A stretch of DNA of 64,000 nucleotides. Source: Adiantum capillus-veneris (taxonomy: Eukaryota; Streptophyta; Polypodiopsida; Polypodiales; Pteridaceae). The position numbers were made by a program, and so were the translations under genes. The notes under the pieces were generated by a model. The model saw only the letters and a list, made by a program, of their open reading frames with translations, did not search any database and was not told the DNA's origin. Location of the stretch: positions 132,068,018-132,132,017 of the forward strand of contig CM043968.1 in assembly GCA_014529385.2 (NCBI GenBank). Reading direction: 5' to 3'. How positions within the stretch are numbered: the stretch's first letter is position 1; every line of letters begins with the position of its first letter. Below are positions 46,178 to 56,400 of this stretch, in pieces.

Positions 46178-47332
46178 TGTGAGCAGGATGGAAACACACA
46201 GAATGCCTCTATAACAACCCGACACACACTCTTGGGAAGATACACACACACACACACTATGGGGCACCACTCGGCTTACACAATCCACCTGGCCGAGATA
46301 GGGAATACATCAATGGAGTGAGAGGAGAGAGACTTCCCACTTACCCACTCAACACAGAGACACACACACACACATGCACATACCCAAAAAACTCAACTCA
46401 AAAGAGGAGAATTTCTGATGTTTAGATACAAATGATCTTGTGCCAACACCAATGGGGCAAATAGTTTACAGAGTATTGAAGAAATACACCAGATACAATC
46501 ACAAAGTTAAGTAGAGGCTTCACTCACCGGAGAAGATTACACAGCAAAAATAGCAGAAAAAGAGTGAGGAATTTGGAAAAATGGACAGCGCCAACGCGTC
46601 CGAAATGGCCCAAAAACCCAGTCTACAATGTCAAAGTGCTCAAATCCGACCTCGGATGAGCAATTTACGGCCAAAACAGGCTCCAAAAACCCCAAAAACA
46701 CAGTTGCGACTATTCCTCCTCTCGTCTCCATGATTTTTCTGGTATTCTCTCTAATTTTTCAGTTCCCACACTTAGATTTATTAGTTGGGCACCCTTGGAC
46801 TTTTCGTTGACCTCAAACGGACCCCGAACATGCCAAAAACTGACCTCACAGTGCATAGTTGTCACTTTTTTGCATCGTCCGCACACCTGGCACTCAGCTT
46901 TTTTCAATAATGCATCCTGCCACCACGTGAAGTGGGCCCAAAATATGGTCCTCATGATGAACTTTCTGCATAATTACCACAAGAAGGAAAACATCCACGT
47001 TGTGTCCATGCTTCTGCACGTGCACGTATTGACCCCGTTCGGCCTCCTGACGCCACTAGATGCAATCTGACGGACCTACTTACCTCTTGTCATCGGCCCG
47101 TGGATAGATTCCTCGAGAAGTTTTACGCGCTACCAACTTCTCCTTATTGTAGAAAAAACACACTGGTACTGGTGATAGTGAAAATCGATGCACTATGTAC
47201 ATGCTGTCCAACCTGTACACATGTGGGCCCCACGTAACCACCTGGCTCTAGAAAATGGGCAATCCTTTATTTGATGCATCATGCATGTGTATGTACATAT
47301 GTGCAATCCCTTGATCCAAAAAACTCTTGACA
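46178..47332 (-). repeat. B 5' LTR
   Basis: 1155 bp, TGTGAGCAGGATGG to CTCTTGACA. Pairs with 38644-39788. Confidence 0.9.
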
Positions 47333-47382
47333 ACGGGATCAAAAGGCATACCTTACTGCTGCTGCGGATGATGATCACCCAT
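47333..47382 (-). pseudogene. C gag start
   Basis: The minus-strand ATG at 47380-47382 gives MGDHHPQQQ, a stop, then GMPFDPV, ending at the B LTR. The glutamine-rich N-terminus recalls G gag (MSTLQEAAMQQFAAYMQQQ), which also has a stop after QQQ. Confidence 0.55.
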
Positions 47383-47421
47383 GGTTGAAGTAGCTTACAG
47401 ATCCCCACTAACTCACCCTGA

Positions 47422-47444
47422 CAAAATTCGCGTCAAGTTCACCA
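47422..47444 (-). other. C primer-binding site, tRNA-Trp-like
   Basis: The minus strand reads TGGTGAACTTGACGCGAATT. The complement of the plant tRNA-Trp 3' end starts TGGTGAACCCGACGTGAATC, a few transitions apart. It sits five bases inside the LTR end TTTGACACA. Confidence 0.7.
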
Positions 47445-47624
47445 AAACGTGTGTCAAAGAGTTGGCGGTCTTGCTAGGAAGGCGTCGGGCCTCTAGCGCT
47501 GTGAGAGTTTGTGGGGAGACTATGTAGCTTTTCACTTAAGCAAGCTTAGTGTTTGTAGCAAATACATTGTGTGTAGTCATTGGAATCTCACACGCAGACA
47601 CACACATACGCACACATTAAAACC

Positions 47625-47837
47625 TCAAAACAAAACAAAGATGAAAACATCAAGGCTTTGATCGTATCTAATCAAAGGTAAGATGAAAGGGTTCACTGAT
47701 GCATTTATAACAGCAAGCCGTTGTGCTCCAAATAGACTGCGAATGGTTCTTTGAAACTGTAACTTAGTGCTTACAAAGATGTTGATATTTTGCATAGCAA
47801 TAGGAGTGAGCCTTGTGTACAAGTCTTCTTGGTTCAT
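47625..47837 (-). CDS. Small conserved ORF 'b' (70 codons) in C LTR
   Basis: The sequence begins MNQEDLYTRLTPIAMQNINI and ends SLDVFIFVLF. It aligns end to end with ORFs c and a (QNIxI, KLQFQ, FGAQRL, PFILPLIRY, DVFIFVL). It lies 29 bases downstream of the ORF c stop, so c and b look like a tandem duplicate pair. Roughly 35-40% identity to c by eye. Unknown function. It is on the same strand as C gag, 240 bases upstream of the gag start and on the LTR side of the primer site. Confidence 0.5.
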   Translation of the reverse strand: MNQEDLYTRLTPIAMQNINIFVSTKLQFQRTIRSLFGAQRLAVINASVNPFILPLIRYDQSLDVFIFVLF

Positions 47838-47866
47838 AGTAATATTAAGAAAGAAAGACTCAACCC

Positions 47867-48085
47867 CTAGAGGAGAATAAATATGTGCACATCGAAAGAA
47901 TTAGAGTAGTCTAATAGTGGCAAAATAAGAGGACGTGGAGAAAGAAGAATTTCTTGCAGTCTTTCCGGCCCAAAGATCAACACAATTCTCTGTTGGAAGT
48001 GGATTTTATGGCTAATACAAACGTTAATTCTAATATTTTGTACGAAGTGAAAGGGTTGAAAAGTTACACCATCAGGGTTATTCAT
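47867..48085 (-). CDS. Small conserved ORF 'c' (72 codons) in C LTR
   Basis: The sequence begins MNNPDGVTFQPFHFVQNIRI and ends SFDVHIFILL. It has the closest match to ORF a of element B, although the two elements belong to different Ty3 families. Start and stop positions coincide in all three ORFs. It is the first ATG-led frame of this size downstream of the TATA box at 48511-48518, about 400 bases from the presumed transcription start. No similarity known to me; no transmembrane segment or cysteines of note. Confidence 0.55.
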   Translation of the reverse strand: MNNPDGVTFQPFHFVQNIRINVCISHKIHFQQRIVLIFGPERLQEILLSPRPLILPLLDYSNSFDVHIFILL

Positions 48086-48510
48086 CTAAGAAAGCTCAGA
48101 AAGCAGTCAATGGAGGAAAGAGAAAAGAGACAATCAACACACAAAGACCCACACAAGCTTAATCCAAAGAAGTGAAGCACACCTCAAGACTTGTGATATT
48201 GTAGCCAACTTGATGAAGTAGATGATGCATAGTAGTCCCCAACACCGTTTGCAAGCCACCAACAAAGCGTTTTTATTGATGAAAGAAGGTTACATAGAGT
48301 GTATGAGTATTACAAGTGAGGAGATAGAAGGCTTGCGGCATGAAGTAGCAAGCTCAAGATGTGTTGGGCTGAAATTGAGAGAAAGTTTTCCTCAAGGAGA
48401 TGGCTAGGAGGTTGGGTGATGGCTTGATAGAGTGGCTTGATTATGGGGATTGCTTGAGCACTTGGTTGCTTGATGGTTTGCATGATGCCCAAGTGAGGAG
48501 CAAGAGGCTC

Positions 48511-48518
48511 TATTTATA
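48511..48518 (-). promoter_or_regulatory. TATA box of C LTR
   Basis: The minus strand reads CTTATAAATAGAGCC, an excellent plant TATA box. It has 37-bp repeats upstream and ORFs c and b and gag downstream. Confidence 0.65.
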
Positions 48519-48623
48519 AGTGAGGTTGCCTCTTGAAGAAGATATTTGCTTAGAAATATCTAAGGGATTTGTGTGACAAGTGTCTCCCTTTTCAAAAATA
48601 TCTTGAAATTATCTTTAAAGTTT

Positions 48624-48748
48624 CTAGATCTTTCTCATCAAGAAATATCTAGAGGTTCTTCTAGATCTTTCTCTTCAAGAAATATCTAGAGGTTCTTCTA
48701 GATCTTTCTTTTTAAGAATTATCTAGAGGTTCTTCTAGATTTTTCTCC
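48624..48748 (-). repeat. 37-bp tandem repeats in C LTR U3
   Basis: There are three full units (48624-48660, 48661-48697, 48698-48734) and a partial fourth, each starting CTAGATCTTTCT and containing ATATCTAGAGG. They lie 105-230 bases upstream of the TATA box, where LTR enhancer repeats are expected. Confidence 0.8.
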
Positions 48749-49082
48749 AAAAATCTTCTCTTTGCCGCCATAAGCCTCCAAGAGTAGCTTTATAAAAGAT
48801 TGAGAGAGAGCTTGGCATACATCATGGATGACATCAAACAAACTCGTAACCACTTTTCTAAGGGAATTTTCTAGGTCCATAATCACTCCAAAGTGCACCT
48901 ACTATGTGTAGAATGACGCCTCATGGGGTATACTATGACTAAGGCCACTTTTGGCCATGCTATACATGTCATATGCCACCTAGGATTCCTAGTAGATAGG
49001 AGCTAAGTTCTATAGGCTCATTTAATTATAGCTCCAAAAAGAGGTTCACAAAGAATCCCGGGTTCGAAGCCCATTCCCAACA

Positions 49083-49761
49083 AGAGTGACACATCCGACT
49101 TCGGCTAGCTTTTTGCATGCTAAATGGAAAATGCATATACTTATGCACACTTAAGGTGTACACATAAAATCCATAATATTGTAGGGCTTATCTTCTGTTC
49201 CCACCATGCACGTGCCACGACACGACACCGTCTCATTGCAATTAAACCTCGATCTGTCTTTCTCAAAATTTAGAGCGCAATCTTTCCAAAATTCTCACAA
49301 AAGAGGAAGAATGATGGTCAATGTGAATTTTGCAAGGTCACATACCAAAATCATTGAAACTTTTCAAAGAATTGGTTTAGAGTTTCCATTGGAATGGTTT
49401 AGACTGATGGACAGACATGGGAGAGCTTTCCACGTATATTTGAGGAGGAGTATAATTGAGGATCTTTCCAGAATATTTGAGGTGGAGTATATATATTTGA
49501 GCTTCTGTCAAATAATCTCTACTCAGGTAATGCCAATTGAAACACTAGTGCTAAGATTCTAAAAAATAAAGTTCTTTATATATATAGAAAGAAGTGTAGA
49601 TGTAACCTCTTTACTGTGTCCATCAAGTTAAGATTCTCAAAAATAAGGTCTTCTACATATATATATATAGAAAGAAGTGTAGATGTAACCTTTACAATGT
49701 TGTAGTCTAGTTGAGGGTAACAAAACTTGTAAAGTGGTTCAAGAATTTTGAGTTCTCTAAG
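49083..49761. other. Unassigned stretch with 76-bp tandem repeat
   Basis: An open frame at 49206-49562 (plus, 118 codons, SIIEDLSRIFEVEYIYLSF) has no recognised domain and may be chance. Two units of about 76 bp start AAGATTCT at 49554 and 49631, each with a TATATATAGAAAGAAGTGTAG core. Confidence 0.4.
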
Positions 49762-50248
49762 TCCTTTTGTTCATAGCAACAAGGTATGCCAAACCACTTG
49801 TCAATAGGCATACCTTCATTATTTGTGTTAACTGTTACATTCACAATCATGGACCAAAAGAGACTCTCCCTTGCATGGATTCAAACTTCATCCCATTGCT
49901 GCAACCTGATGCAGCTAACCCTCCATCTCAAAGCTTCAGAGACTCATAGGCCACCAAAACAAGATCCTCGATAACTCTCTCTCTTTGGGCACAATGTGCA
50001 TAAATCTCCACAATAGCATAAGATCTTCTAATTTCCCTCAACCAATCAACATTTGACATGGCTTTGCGTAGCCCAATAATATTTTTTCTCACTTTTACAA
50101 CCCTCGTTCTGGAAGCCCACAATAGCATATCTCTTTTGCCTCGCATTCCAATAGCATAGTCTACTTGCTTCAAAATGCTACATATCCTGCTCGACCTCCA
50201 TCGAGGGATAGGGGTAAAGGTGTTGAGCTTCAACCATCCTGCTATCAA
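49762..50248 (-). pseudogene. Unknown protein-like fragment
   Basis: A 106-codon frame (49928-50248) with a non-repetitive, basic, helix-like composition: MLLWASRTRVVKVRKNIIGL, NVDWLREIRRSYAIVEIYAH, ERVIEDLVLVAYESLKL. After one stop (TGA, likely from CGA) the same frame continues DGGLAASGCSNGMKFESMQG. This looks like an exon of a host gene, but I cannot name the family. No splice signals were verified. It could also be a captured gene piece. Confidence 0.35.
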
Positions 50249-50678
50249 TTAACTTTCCTTCATAGCTTGAGACTTTTCATCTCCCTTATATTTGATGGAT
50301 GTCCATGTTACAACCTCCACGCAAACTTTCCGTGCAAGTGAACGGGTTGTAGGCTCATCCATCCCTAATTTTGGTATAGCTCGCGTCCTATCGAAGAACG
50401 CTTGTCGCAAATGTCTCACCCGACACGAAATAGCTAGAGCACGCAGAGCGTCCGCGCGTGCAGATGCTTTGTAGGCTCATCCCTAAATAGTTGAAGATGT
50501 ATAATGACTGAAGAAAATGGGTACAACGATTTATTATCCAATTACTCATGAGCATGCAAGCCGTCCACGCGCGCGCGGACGGTCAGTGAGCTTGATACTT
50601 GAAGAGAAGAATAGATTTGCTGTGATTTTCGGGTGAACGTTTAAGTTTTTCTCTGATTTTGAAGCTCAAAATGGAAGC

Positions 50679-50713
<35 letters not shown>

Positions 50714-51119
50714 GCACGAGCATTTGCTATCAAATGGATGGCGATGGTGCATGGCGTGGCAATGGCGATGGTGGTGATGGCGGGGGAAGCAAGCCTAGGT
50801 GGACGGGCTCTTTTTGCACCTACAACGCCATGGTGGTCTTTTCGTTTGAGAAGTTAGTCTACAATATTAGCCAGAGAGATTTCATTAGTGATCTGGTATA
50901 GGTGGACATTGGGGCGGATTTGGCGTTTGGAGGCCGTGCTCTCCGTGGACCTGCTGCTTGTGCGCTCGACTGGTTTGCATTCAAAATGTGGTTGGAACCG
51001 GCCGGGGAATCCGTTGGTATCAGCTTGATGCTGGGCTCACATCGGTCAGCTGCAGGAGGTGCCACCCGCATAGAGGTATTGACTCTTTTCTACTACCTAG
51101 GGGTACAACTATAAGCAGA
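50249..51119. other. Unassigned GC-richer stretch with (GA)n and CG palindrome
   Basis: Contains (GA)n at 50682-50711 and a near-palindrome of CCGTCC and GGACGG arms around ACGCGCGCGC at 50560-50583. A second CG-rich patch lies at 50447-50462. Open frames at 50659-50901 and 50902-51114 read through one another except for a single TAG but match nothing known. Confidence 0.4.
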
Positions 51120-52800
51120 ATCCTGATCGGTGCCTTGGTTGATTCCAAAATCAAGAGTGAAAGAGGAAAATGTTTTCTGTTTATTCTCGCGTCCCAATGC
51201 TGCGCCCACTTGAGGAGCCAAACACTGTGTACAAGAATTGAACTTCTTTCTTACCATCTAAGCTTCGAACCCTGGCATAGGCTGATCCATCATTCAGCAC
51301 CTTGGTTTCCATTCGCACATCTGTAATGTAGGGTTTCCCCAAAATTAATGGGGATAAGAGGAATGCTCCTATATAAAGAAATTTTGCTCATCACCGACAT
51401 CCCCTACAGTTACCTTAACATTGGCACATGCACCATAGAGGTTGCCTGGTAGAATATTGACAGCTCGAATCCGCCAACCATGGTCCACATCAATAGGCCA
51501 TTTCCGCTTTTTGTGCAAGCTTTTAGCCATCAAATTTATCTCCGATCCATGATCTATTAGTGCTAAGACTGGTTCTTCAATGTCACCAAGCTTCACAACA
51601 GTTTCGGTTGTTGATCTTGCCCCCTTGAAAAGTGACTCCTTGGTATACTTTCACTATCTTCATCTTCATTGAAATGAACATGCCTTACCTCTGGTACAGT
51701 TGGGTTTGACATCACCACAGACCTCGACTCTTCTTCTTTTTCAAGATCTGCCAATACTCTTCATAGTCATCCAAAATTGCTTCAATGTGGCGAACCGCCT
51801 GACTCTTAACTGACTCCGGCTCTTGTTGACTTGGTATCTGCCGCTTTCTTTTGATAATATCAATAATCTCCTCGTGAAACTCACAGTTGCCAATTCCCAA
51901 AATATCACCCAATGTGAGCTCCACTTTGCTATTTAGAATGCGCTCTTCAAAAAATTTCTCTAAATCTGTAGCTAATTCAATGTCAGATTTAAGCTTATAT
52001 GAAGGTCCCCTGGGTTTACCTTGCTTTTTGTCCTTGGGTGCCTCCTCCATCACCACTTCAGGAGCGGGCTTCGGAGTAGGACCTTCTTCTTTTTTGTTGT
52101 TGAATCTTGTTGTCCTTTTGGATGTCCCAAGAACTTCTTCATCTCTTTTACGCTTTTCGTCCACCATAGCCTCATTAGCTTGAGACTTTGGAATGAATGC
52201 ATACACTGAGAGGGAATCCACTGGATCAGTCCACCCTGTGGTTTCTCGAATTGAATTCCCTACTTTCTGTAGCTTCCCATAAGTTACCTACCATGTTTCC
52301 GTTGTCTTCAAAGCATAAGGCCACAATTGACCCTTGGTATCTACACCATCATCGTCACCCTTTCTGCAGACTTGCAGCCCATATGTAGCTGCTTCCACAA
52401 GAGCAACATTATGTTGGATCTCTTCTACTATCTTTTTCATGCCGCCCCTACCGAAGTTCAGGCGGAGCATCTCACTTGTTTCCCTAAGGTGAATCTTCTT
52501 GTCCTTCCAGAAAACCACGTTTCTTTTATTAGCTTCATCAAATTCATCACATTCTTTAACATACTTGTGGTCTTCTCCATCACACCATATGCATCGGTAC
52601 CAGCCTTTGCGTGGAGGCTGCTGTCTAGGCTCAGAAGTAGACCCCTTTGTAGCTAGCCCTTCAAACTTTATAGCTTTGAAATTCAAATTTCATTCTTGAA
52701 TACCTTTCACCAATTCGTCAAGAACTGGCTCCTCCACTCTGGGTATTTGCGAGGTTGTTTTTTCCTTAGGTTCCTCTTCCACAACATCAGGTGATATCAT
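51120..52800 (-). mobile_element. Ty3/gypsy gag-protease fragment (element D, C-related)
   Basis: On the minus strand. Gag part: KGWYRCIWCDGEDHKYVKEC (52288-52686) with the same cysteine motif as C, VVFWKDKKIHLRETSEMLRL, then a linker (51712-52221) with SKRTTRFNNKKEE and NCEFHEEIIDIIKRKRQ. Protease part 51369-51596: EEPVLALIDHGSEINLMAKS, HGWRIRAVNILPGNLYGAC, then after breaks LILGKPYITDVRMETKV and DGSAYARVRSLDGK near 51260-51350. It retains the protease Asp-His-Gly-Ser that is broken in C. RT and LTRs are absent. Several stops and frame changes. Confidence 0.85.
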
Positions 52801-54292
52801 TTAACGAGCAGAGAATGAGCAACTAAAAGCGAGTGAGGGTCAAAGGTTAGAAATAACATTGTAAGGATAACTAATAACAGTATCAAGAAGCCACTATAAT
52901 TACAAAGCAACACAATGGCACCACAAAATAAAGGTAGAAGCACCACCAAATTATCATGTCATCAAGTTAGAAATTTCAATTTATCCTATTTTTAAAAACT
53001 CTCTAGCATAGCTCAACGAAGATAATATACTATGGAGAGTTACATTCCAACCAAAAATTTATCATTCCATTATCAATATAACATAAATAAAATGAAGGCA
53101 TTTCATCATAACCTTAAGAATAAGCATCCTTCTTATGGCCTTTTGTGTATAAGTTCTCGGAACTTTCATAATGTTTGGTTTGTGTTTTTGACCATTGTTT
53201 TATGGTTCATAAACTTTTAGAATGATTAGTTAGCACCGTGGAGAGTTCCACATGAACACATGTTCTTTGTGGTGTGTATATCTTTCTCTTTATGTGTATT
53301 AATGATCTCACAAGTAATTGTTTGACAAGGCAAAACATTTGGAGTCAAGAGAAAGGTATAGGAAGTCCTAATAAAATGTTGGGGAAAATTGTTGATCGAA
53401 ATTTTTTGACTTTGCAAAATATTAGATGCTAGGTATCCCCAACCAACTTATGAACATTTTCCCTTGCATCAGCCCCATATCCACACCCTAGCTACTTTCT
53501 AAGCAACTTCTATTCTCGACTATAGCGCATGATTTTTCCTTCTTCTACATATTGCCAATAGCTACATAAATGCTAATCACATTTTTGCCTTCTTGTAAGC
53601 ACCTAGAAGAACAAATCAAAATTGAGGATCATCAAAAGGCGGCATTAGCATGATTGGATTTTTCAAAAAGCCTTGCACATCAAAATGTCAACCATTCAAG
53701 TGGTGTATCCTACGTTGATACAATACCATATCTTTTGCTTATAGTATCAAAATACACATCCATCAATATCGAATCTGAGTGACTGGATTTATCATATTAG
53801 CAAAAAGTGATTGCAGTGGGGAGAACTTGAGATGTTGCATGCACTCAAAATAGGCAAGTGGATTCATGACATTGTGGTGTGTTGAAAATAGCCCATATTC
53901 TTCTCCACCATCCTCCTCCATGAGAGATCATCTTAAAAGAGAATTCATCATAGATTTTACTACTTTCAAAAGTACCCTACAATTTATAGGTCAGCTAACA
54001 ATAAGCACATAGTAATCTTTCAATATTGTTACGTTGGATTTGCCTATCTTGAGTTTTATTTGCCCACGCATAATCCAACCTGCCTGCCCATGTATCTAAT
54101 TTAACTATAATAATGGAGACAGTCATCTCTCAAAACTTCACATGGCAACAGGAAGAGGGTCCGCATCTAAGATTTTTTCTATTTTCTTCAAGAGAGTTTA
54201 GAGATAGAAAACGTCGCCCTACACGAGATTTGCACCCTCCTCCTTGGTCCCGCTCCATGGACCTCCATACCTGTGCCACATAAGAATGGATG

Positions 54293-54296
<4 letters not shown>
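52801..54296. other. No feature recognised
   Basis: AT-rich non-coding DNA. Frames at 53032-53220 and 53226-53417 have no domain. Confidence 0.5.

Positions 54297-54344
<48 letters not shown>
54297..54344. repeat. (TC)n microsatellite
   Basis: Pure TC dinucleotide run, 48 bp. Confidence 0.97.
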
Positions 54345-54346
<2 letters not shown>

Positions 54347-54459
54347 CCGCCCCACCCCTTTTCTCTTTAATGGACGCAGTCATTGTCATTTGTCATGGAA
54401 GGAAATAGCAAGGGAGAGGAGGGCGAAGGAAGAAAGCCTAGCAGGGAAAGGCTAGCTTG

Positions 54460-54510
54460 CCCCCCCCCCCCCCCCCTCTCTGTGTGTGTATGTGTGTGTG
54501 TTTGTGTGCG
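54460..54510. repeat. Poly-C and (TG)n simple repeat
   Basis: A 17-base C run followed by CTCTC and TG repeats. Confidence 0.95.
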
Positions 54511-55463
54511 TGTTTTAAAAAAATGGGGTATGCCCACTGTCTCAGCCCAGAAGAAAAGGGAGTTGTAGAGAAGGTGCACCATGGCATCATGTTGCAGCCA
54601 TTGGCATAGCTCCAGGCGAACCAACGTGGCCACGAGTGACCGAGTCAATAAATGGCCCTGAGTAAGAGCCTCGTTCACACCGGCCAATCAAAGCGCAGAC
54701 AGCAAGGTGGAAAAGATATCCTGCAGAAGCTGAAGCCGACCACCCGGGAACTCAGGGTCTTCGTCGTGATTTTTAATCATGTGCTGACCAGGTTGAGATG
54801 TATATCGAAGGCATATTGAGCACATATATTTTGCATTGCCAAATGGGAACAACATGGACGCAGGTAAGCAAAAGCTAGAGAGGTGCTCCAGGACCGTATG
54901 CTAAAGGCCGCCGACAACTTTATCTACCAGAATGTATTGGGCTGCCTGCACCACCTCCATGGGCAATTTGATAGAGACTAGAGTAGCCCTCCACGTTCTA
55001 TAGGGGTGTGTGTGTGTGTGTGTGTCCAAAGGATTGCAGGTAGATACACTAGTTTGCATAATCTGACGTGATCTCAAAAAGGGCTCACTCGTGCGCTTTC
55101 TTCTTTAAACATTAGATCTGTGTTGCAAGCAATTATCTCTCAAAGTAGAGGTTCAATTATTACAAGCAGCTCAAATCCTCGACCGACCCCTCTGTTGTAA
55201 AGGTTGAAGAGCCTAAATTTTGAAGAGGGAAATATGGAGGCTCTTTGCTACTTGCATCTGGGAGGTAGTAATGGCATCAAAGAGATCAAAGTTGATCTAT
55301 GTGGCTGCAGTTGATCAATGGCTTTATTGGGTTGGAAAGAATTGAGCACGGCTCTGGTTAGCTATCGGCCTGCTAGGCCGCGTGTAGGTGGGTGTGACTT
55401 TTTTGGGGTCAGAGACGATCACTCTCTTTGAAAAGGCTCATCTTCCGGCCCCCACAAGCGCCT
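54511..55463. other. Unassigned; weak minus-strand protein-like traces
   Basis: The minus strand shows broken readable pieces (KLPMEVVQAAQYILVDKVVGGL near 54920-54990; HMIKNHDEDPEFPGGRLQLL near 54720-54790; frame 54367-54687). Stops and shifts separate them and I recognise no family. A (GT)n lies at 55008-55025. Confidence 0.25.
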
Positions 55464-55588
55464 GCCTGCACTTGCAAATTCTTGCAACAGTCTCTTCTCA
55501 TGCAGCCAACGTCGTACTCAATGCCCTGCACTTGCAGATTCTTGCAAGAGTCTCTTCATGCAGCCAACGTCGTGCTCACTCAATGGCT
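55464..55588. repeat. Two-unit tandem repeat of about 62 bp
   Basis: Two units, each with CTGCACTTGCA, ATTCTTGCAA, GTCTCTTC and ATGCAGCCAACGTCGT, at 55464-55525 and 55526-55588. Confidence 0.75.
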
Positions 55589-55889
55589 TTGGTGAGTGAT
55601 CATATCTGACACATTTCCCACCTTGAAAACATTAGAAGCCAGAAGCTGGAGAGGTTCCACATTGAATCTGTGTTGCACGAGATCAACACGCATGGCAGAT
55701 GTTTGCACACAATTGGACTTGCATCTGCAACTTGCATTAACAACTTCTCCATACGGCGCAAGTAAAAAACCTGTGATGGTAGCTTAGTCGTGGTAGTGCT
55801 GCTTGTAACCTGCGTGCTTTGATAGCATGCCCTGCTTCATTACACCGTCTCATAAATAACAAACAATCCAATACACCCTTACTCTTCTC

Positions 55890-56400
55890 CAGCCCATATT
55901 AGATAGCGTTTGGAAACGCAAGTGCCAAGGGTCTGGTGAGCTTGGTTTGATTGTGTCTTCACCGACAGAAGTGACAAGCTGATTAGCCTGGTTTTGCATG
56001 CGTCTTCACCAACCCAACCCAAGTGAGCTTGGTTTGCTTGCGTATTCATCGGCTCATATTGTATTGCGTTTGGAAACGTAATTGCGAAGTTTGGGTTTGC
56101 CGCATCTTCCCCAACCCATTTTGGATTGCGTTTCCAAACGCAAGTAACAAGGGCCCAGTGAGCTTGATTTCATGTGCATCCTTATCGACCACGGTGAGGT
56201 TTCTTTTCAGTTGTCTTCACCGGACCATATTGGACTGCGTTTCCAAACGCAAGTGTGAAGCGGTTGGTGAGCTTGGCTTGTTTGCATCTTCACCAACCCT
56301 TACTTATTTTTTTTTCAAATGCACATGTGAAGGGCATGGCGAGCCTGATTTTCTAGCATGTTCACTAGCCTTATGTTTTCAAAATGCAAGTGTGATGGCC
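55890..56400. repeat. Degenerate tandem array with palindromic core
   Basis: Units contain a CATATT or CCATTTT lead, the core GCGTTTGGAAACGC or its complement GCGTTTCCAAACGC, then CAAGTG..AAGG, GGTGAGCTTG, and TTGC..CTTCACC. Cores are at 55906-55919, 56066-56079, 56128-56141 and 56237-56250; weaker ones follow near 56315 and 56378. Unit spacing varies (62-160 bp). Decayed units (ATGAGCTTGATTTG, CAAATGCAAG) continue to about 56850. Confidence 0.65.

Larger units (their letters stand above)
38644..47332 (-). mobile_element. Ty3/gypsy dual-RNase-H element B, near full length
   Basis: This 8.7-kb element lies on the minus strand: 5' LTR 46178-47332, leader with a small ORF, gag, protease, RT-RNase H, second RNase H, integrase, polypurine side (complement of 39789-39815, AGGGGGTGGGC), 3' LTR 38644-39788. 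The LTRs share TGTGAG..CTCACA ends. Around nine stops or frameshifts break gag-pol. The flanks (AATGG left, ACGGG right) do not match and host gag sequence is missing, so the insertion site was altered. Same family as A. Confidence 0.9.
34257..49082 (-). mobile_element. Ty3/gypsy element C, 3'-truncated, interrupted by element B
   Basis: On the minus strand: 5' LTR (47450-49082), tRNA-Trp-like primer site (47422-47444), gag start (47333-47382), interruption by B (38644-47332), then gag, protease, RT, RNase H and the first part of integrase down to 34257. Integrase is cut before its catalytic core where H copy 2 begins, so the 3' LTR is missing. About 200 codons of gag normally found between start and remaining part (compare G gag) are lost at the B junction. 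Related to D and G. Confidence 0.8.
47450..49082 (-). repeat. C 5' LTR (about 1.63 kb) with promoter and two small ORFs
   Basis: On the minus strand it starts TGTTGGGAATGGG at 49082 and ends TTGACACA at 47450 next to the primer site. It contains a TATA box, 37-bp tandem repeats upstream of it, and ORFs c and b downstream of it. No second LTR exists in the window (C is 3'-truncated), so the outer border rests only on the TG start and the tRNA-primer position. Confidence 0.6.

Noticed and set aside
47954-48175. Plus-strand 73-codon frame opposite small ORF c
   Set aside because: The opposite-strand frame is not conserved at ORF a or ORF b, while the minus-strand frame is.
48624-48748. Possible CRISPR-like array of 37-bp repeats
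   Set aside because: The units are contiguous without unique spacers and lie in a plant LTR; they are tandem enhancer-type repeats.
49045-49082. tRNA-like B box (GGGTTCGAAGCCC)
   Set aside because: No matching A box or cloverleaf lies upstream. The sequence is the terminal part of the C LTR (TGTTGGGAATGGGCTTCGAAC on the minus strand).
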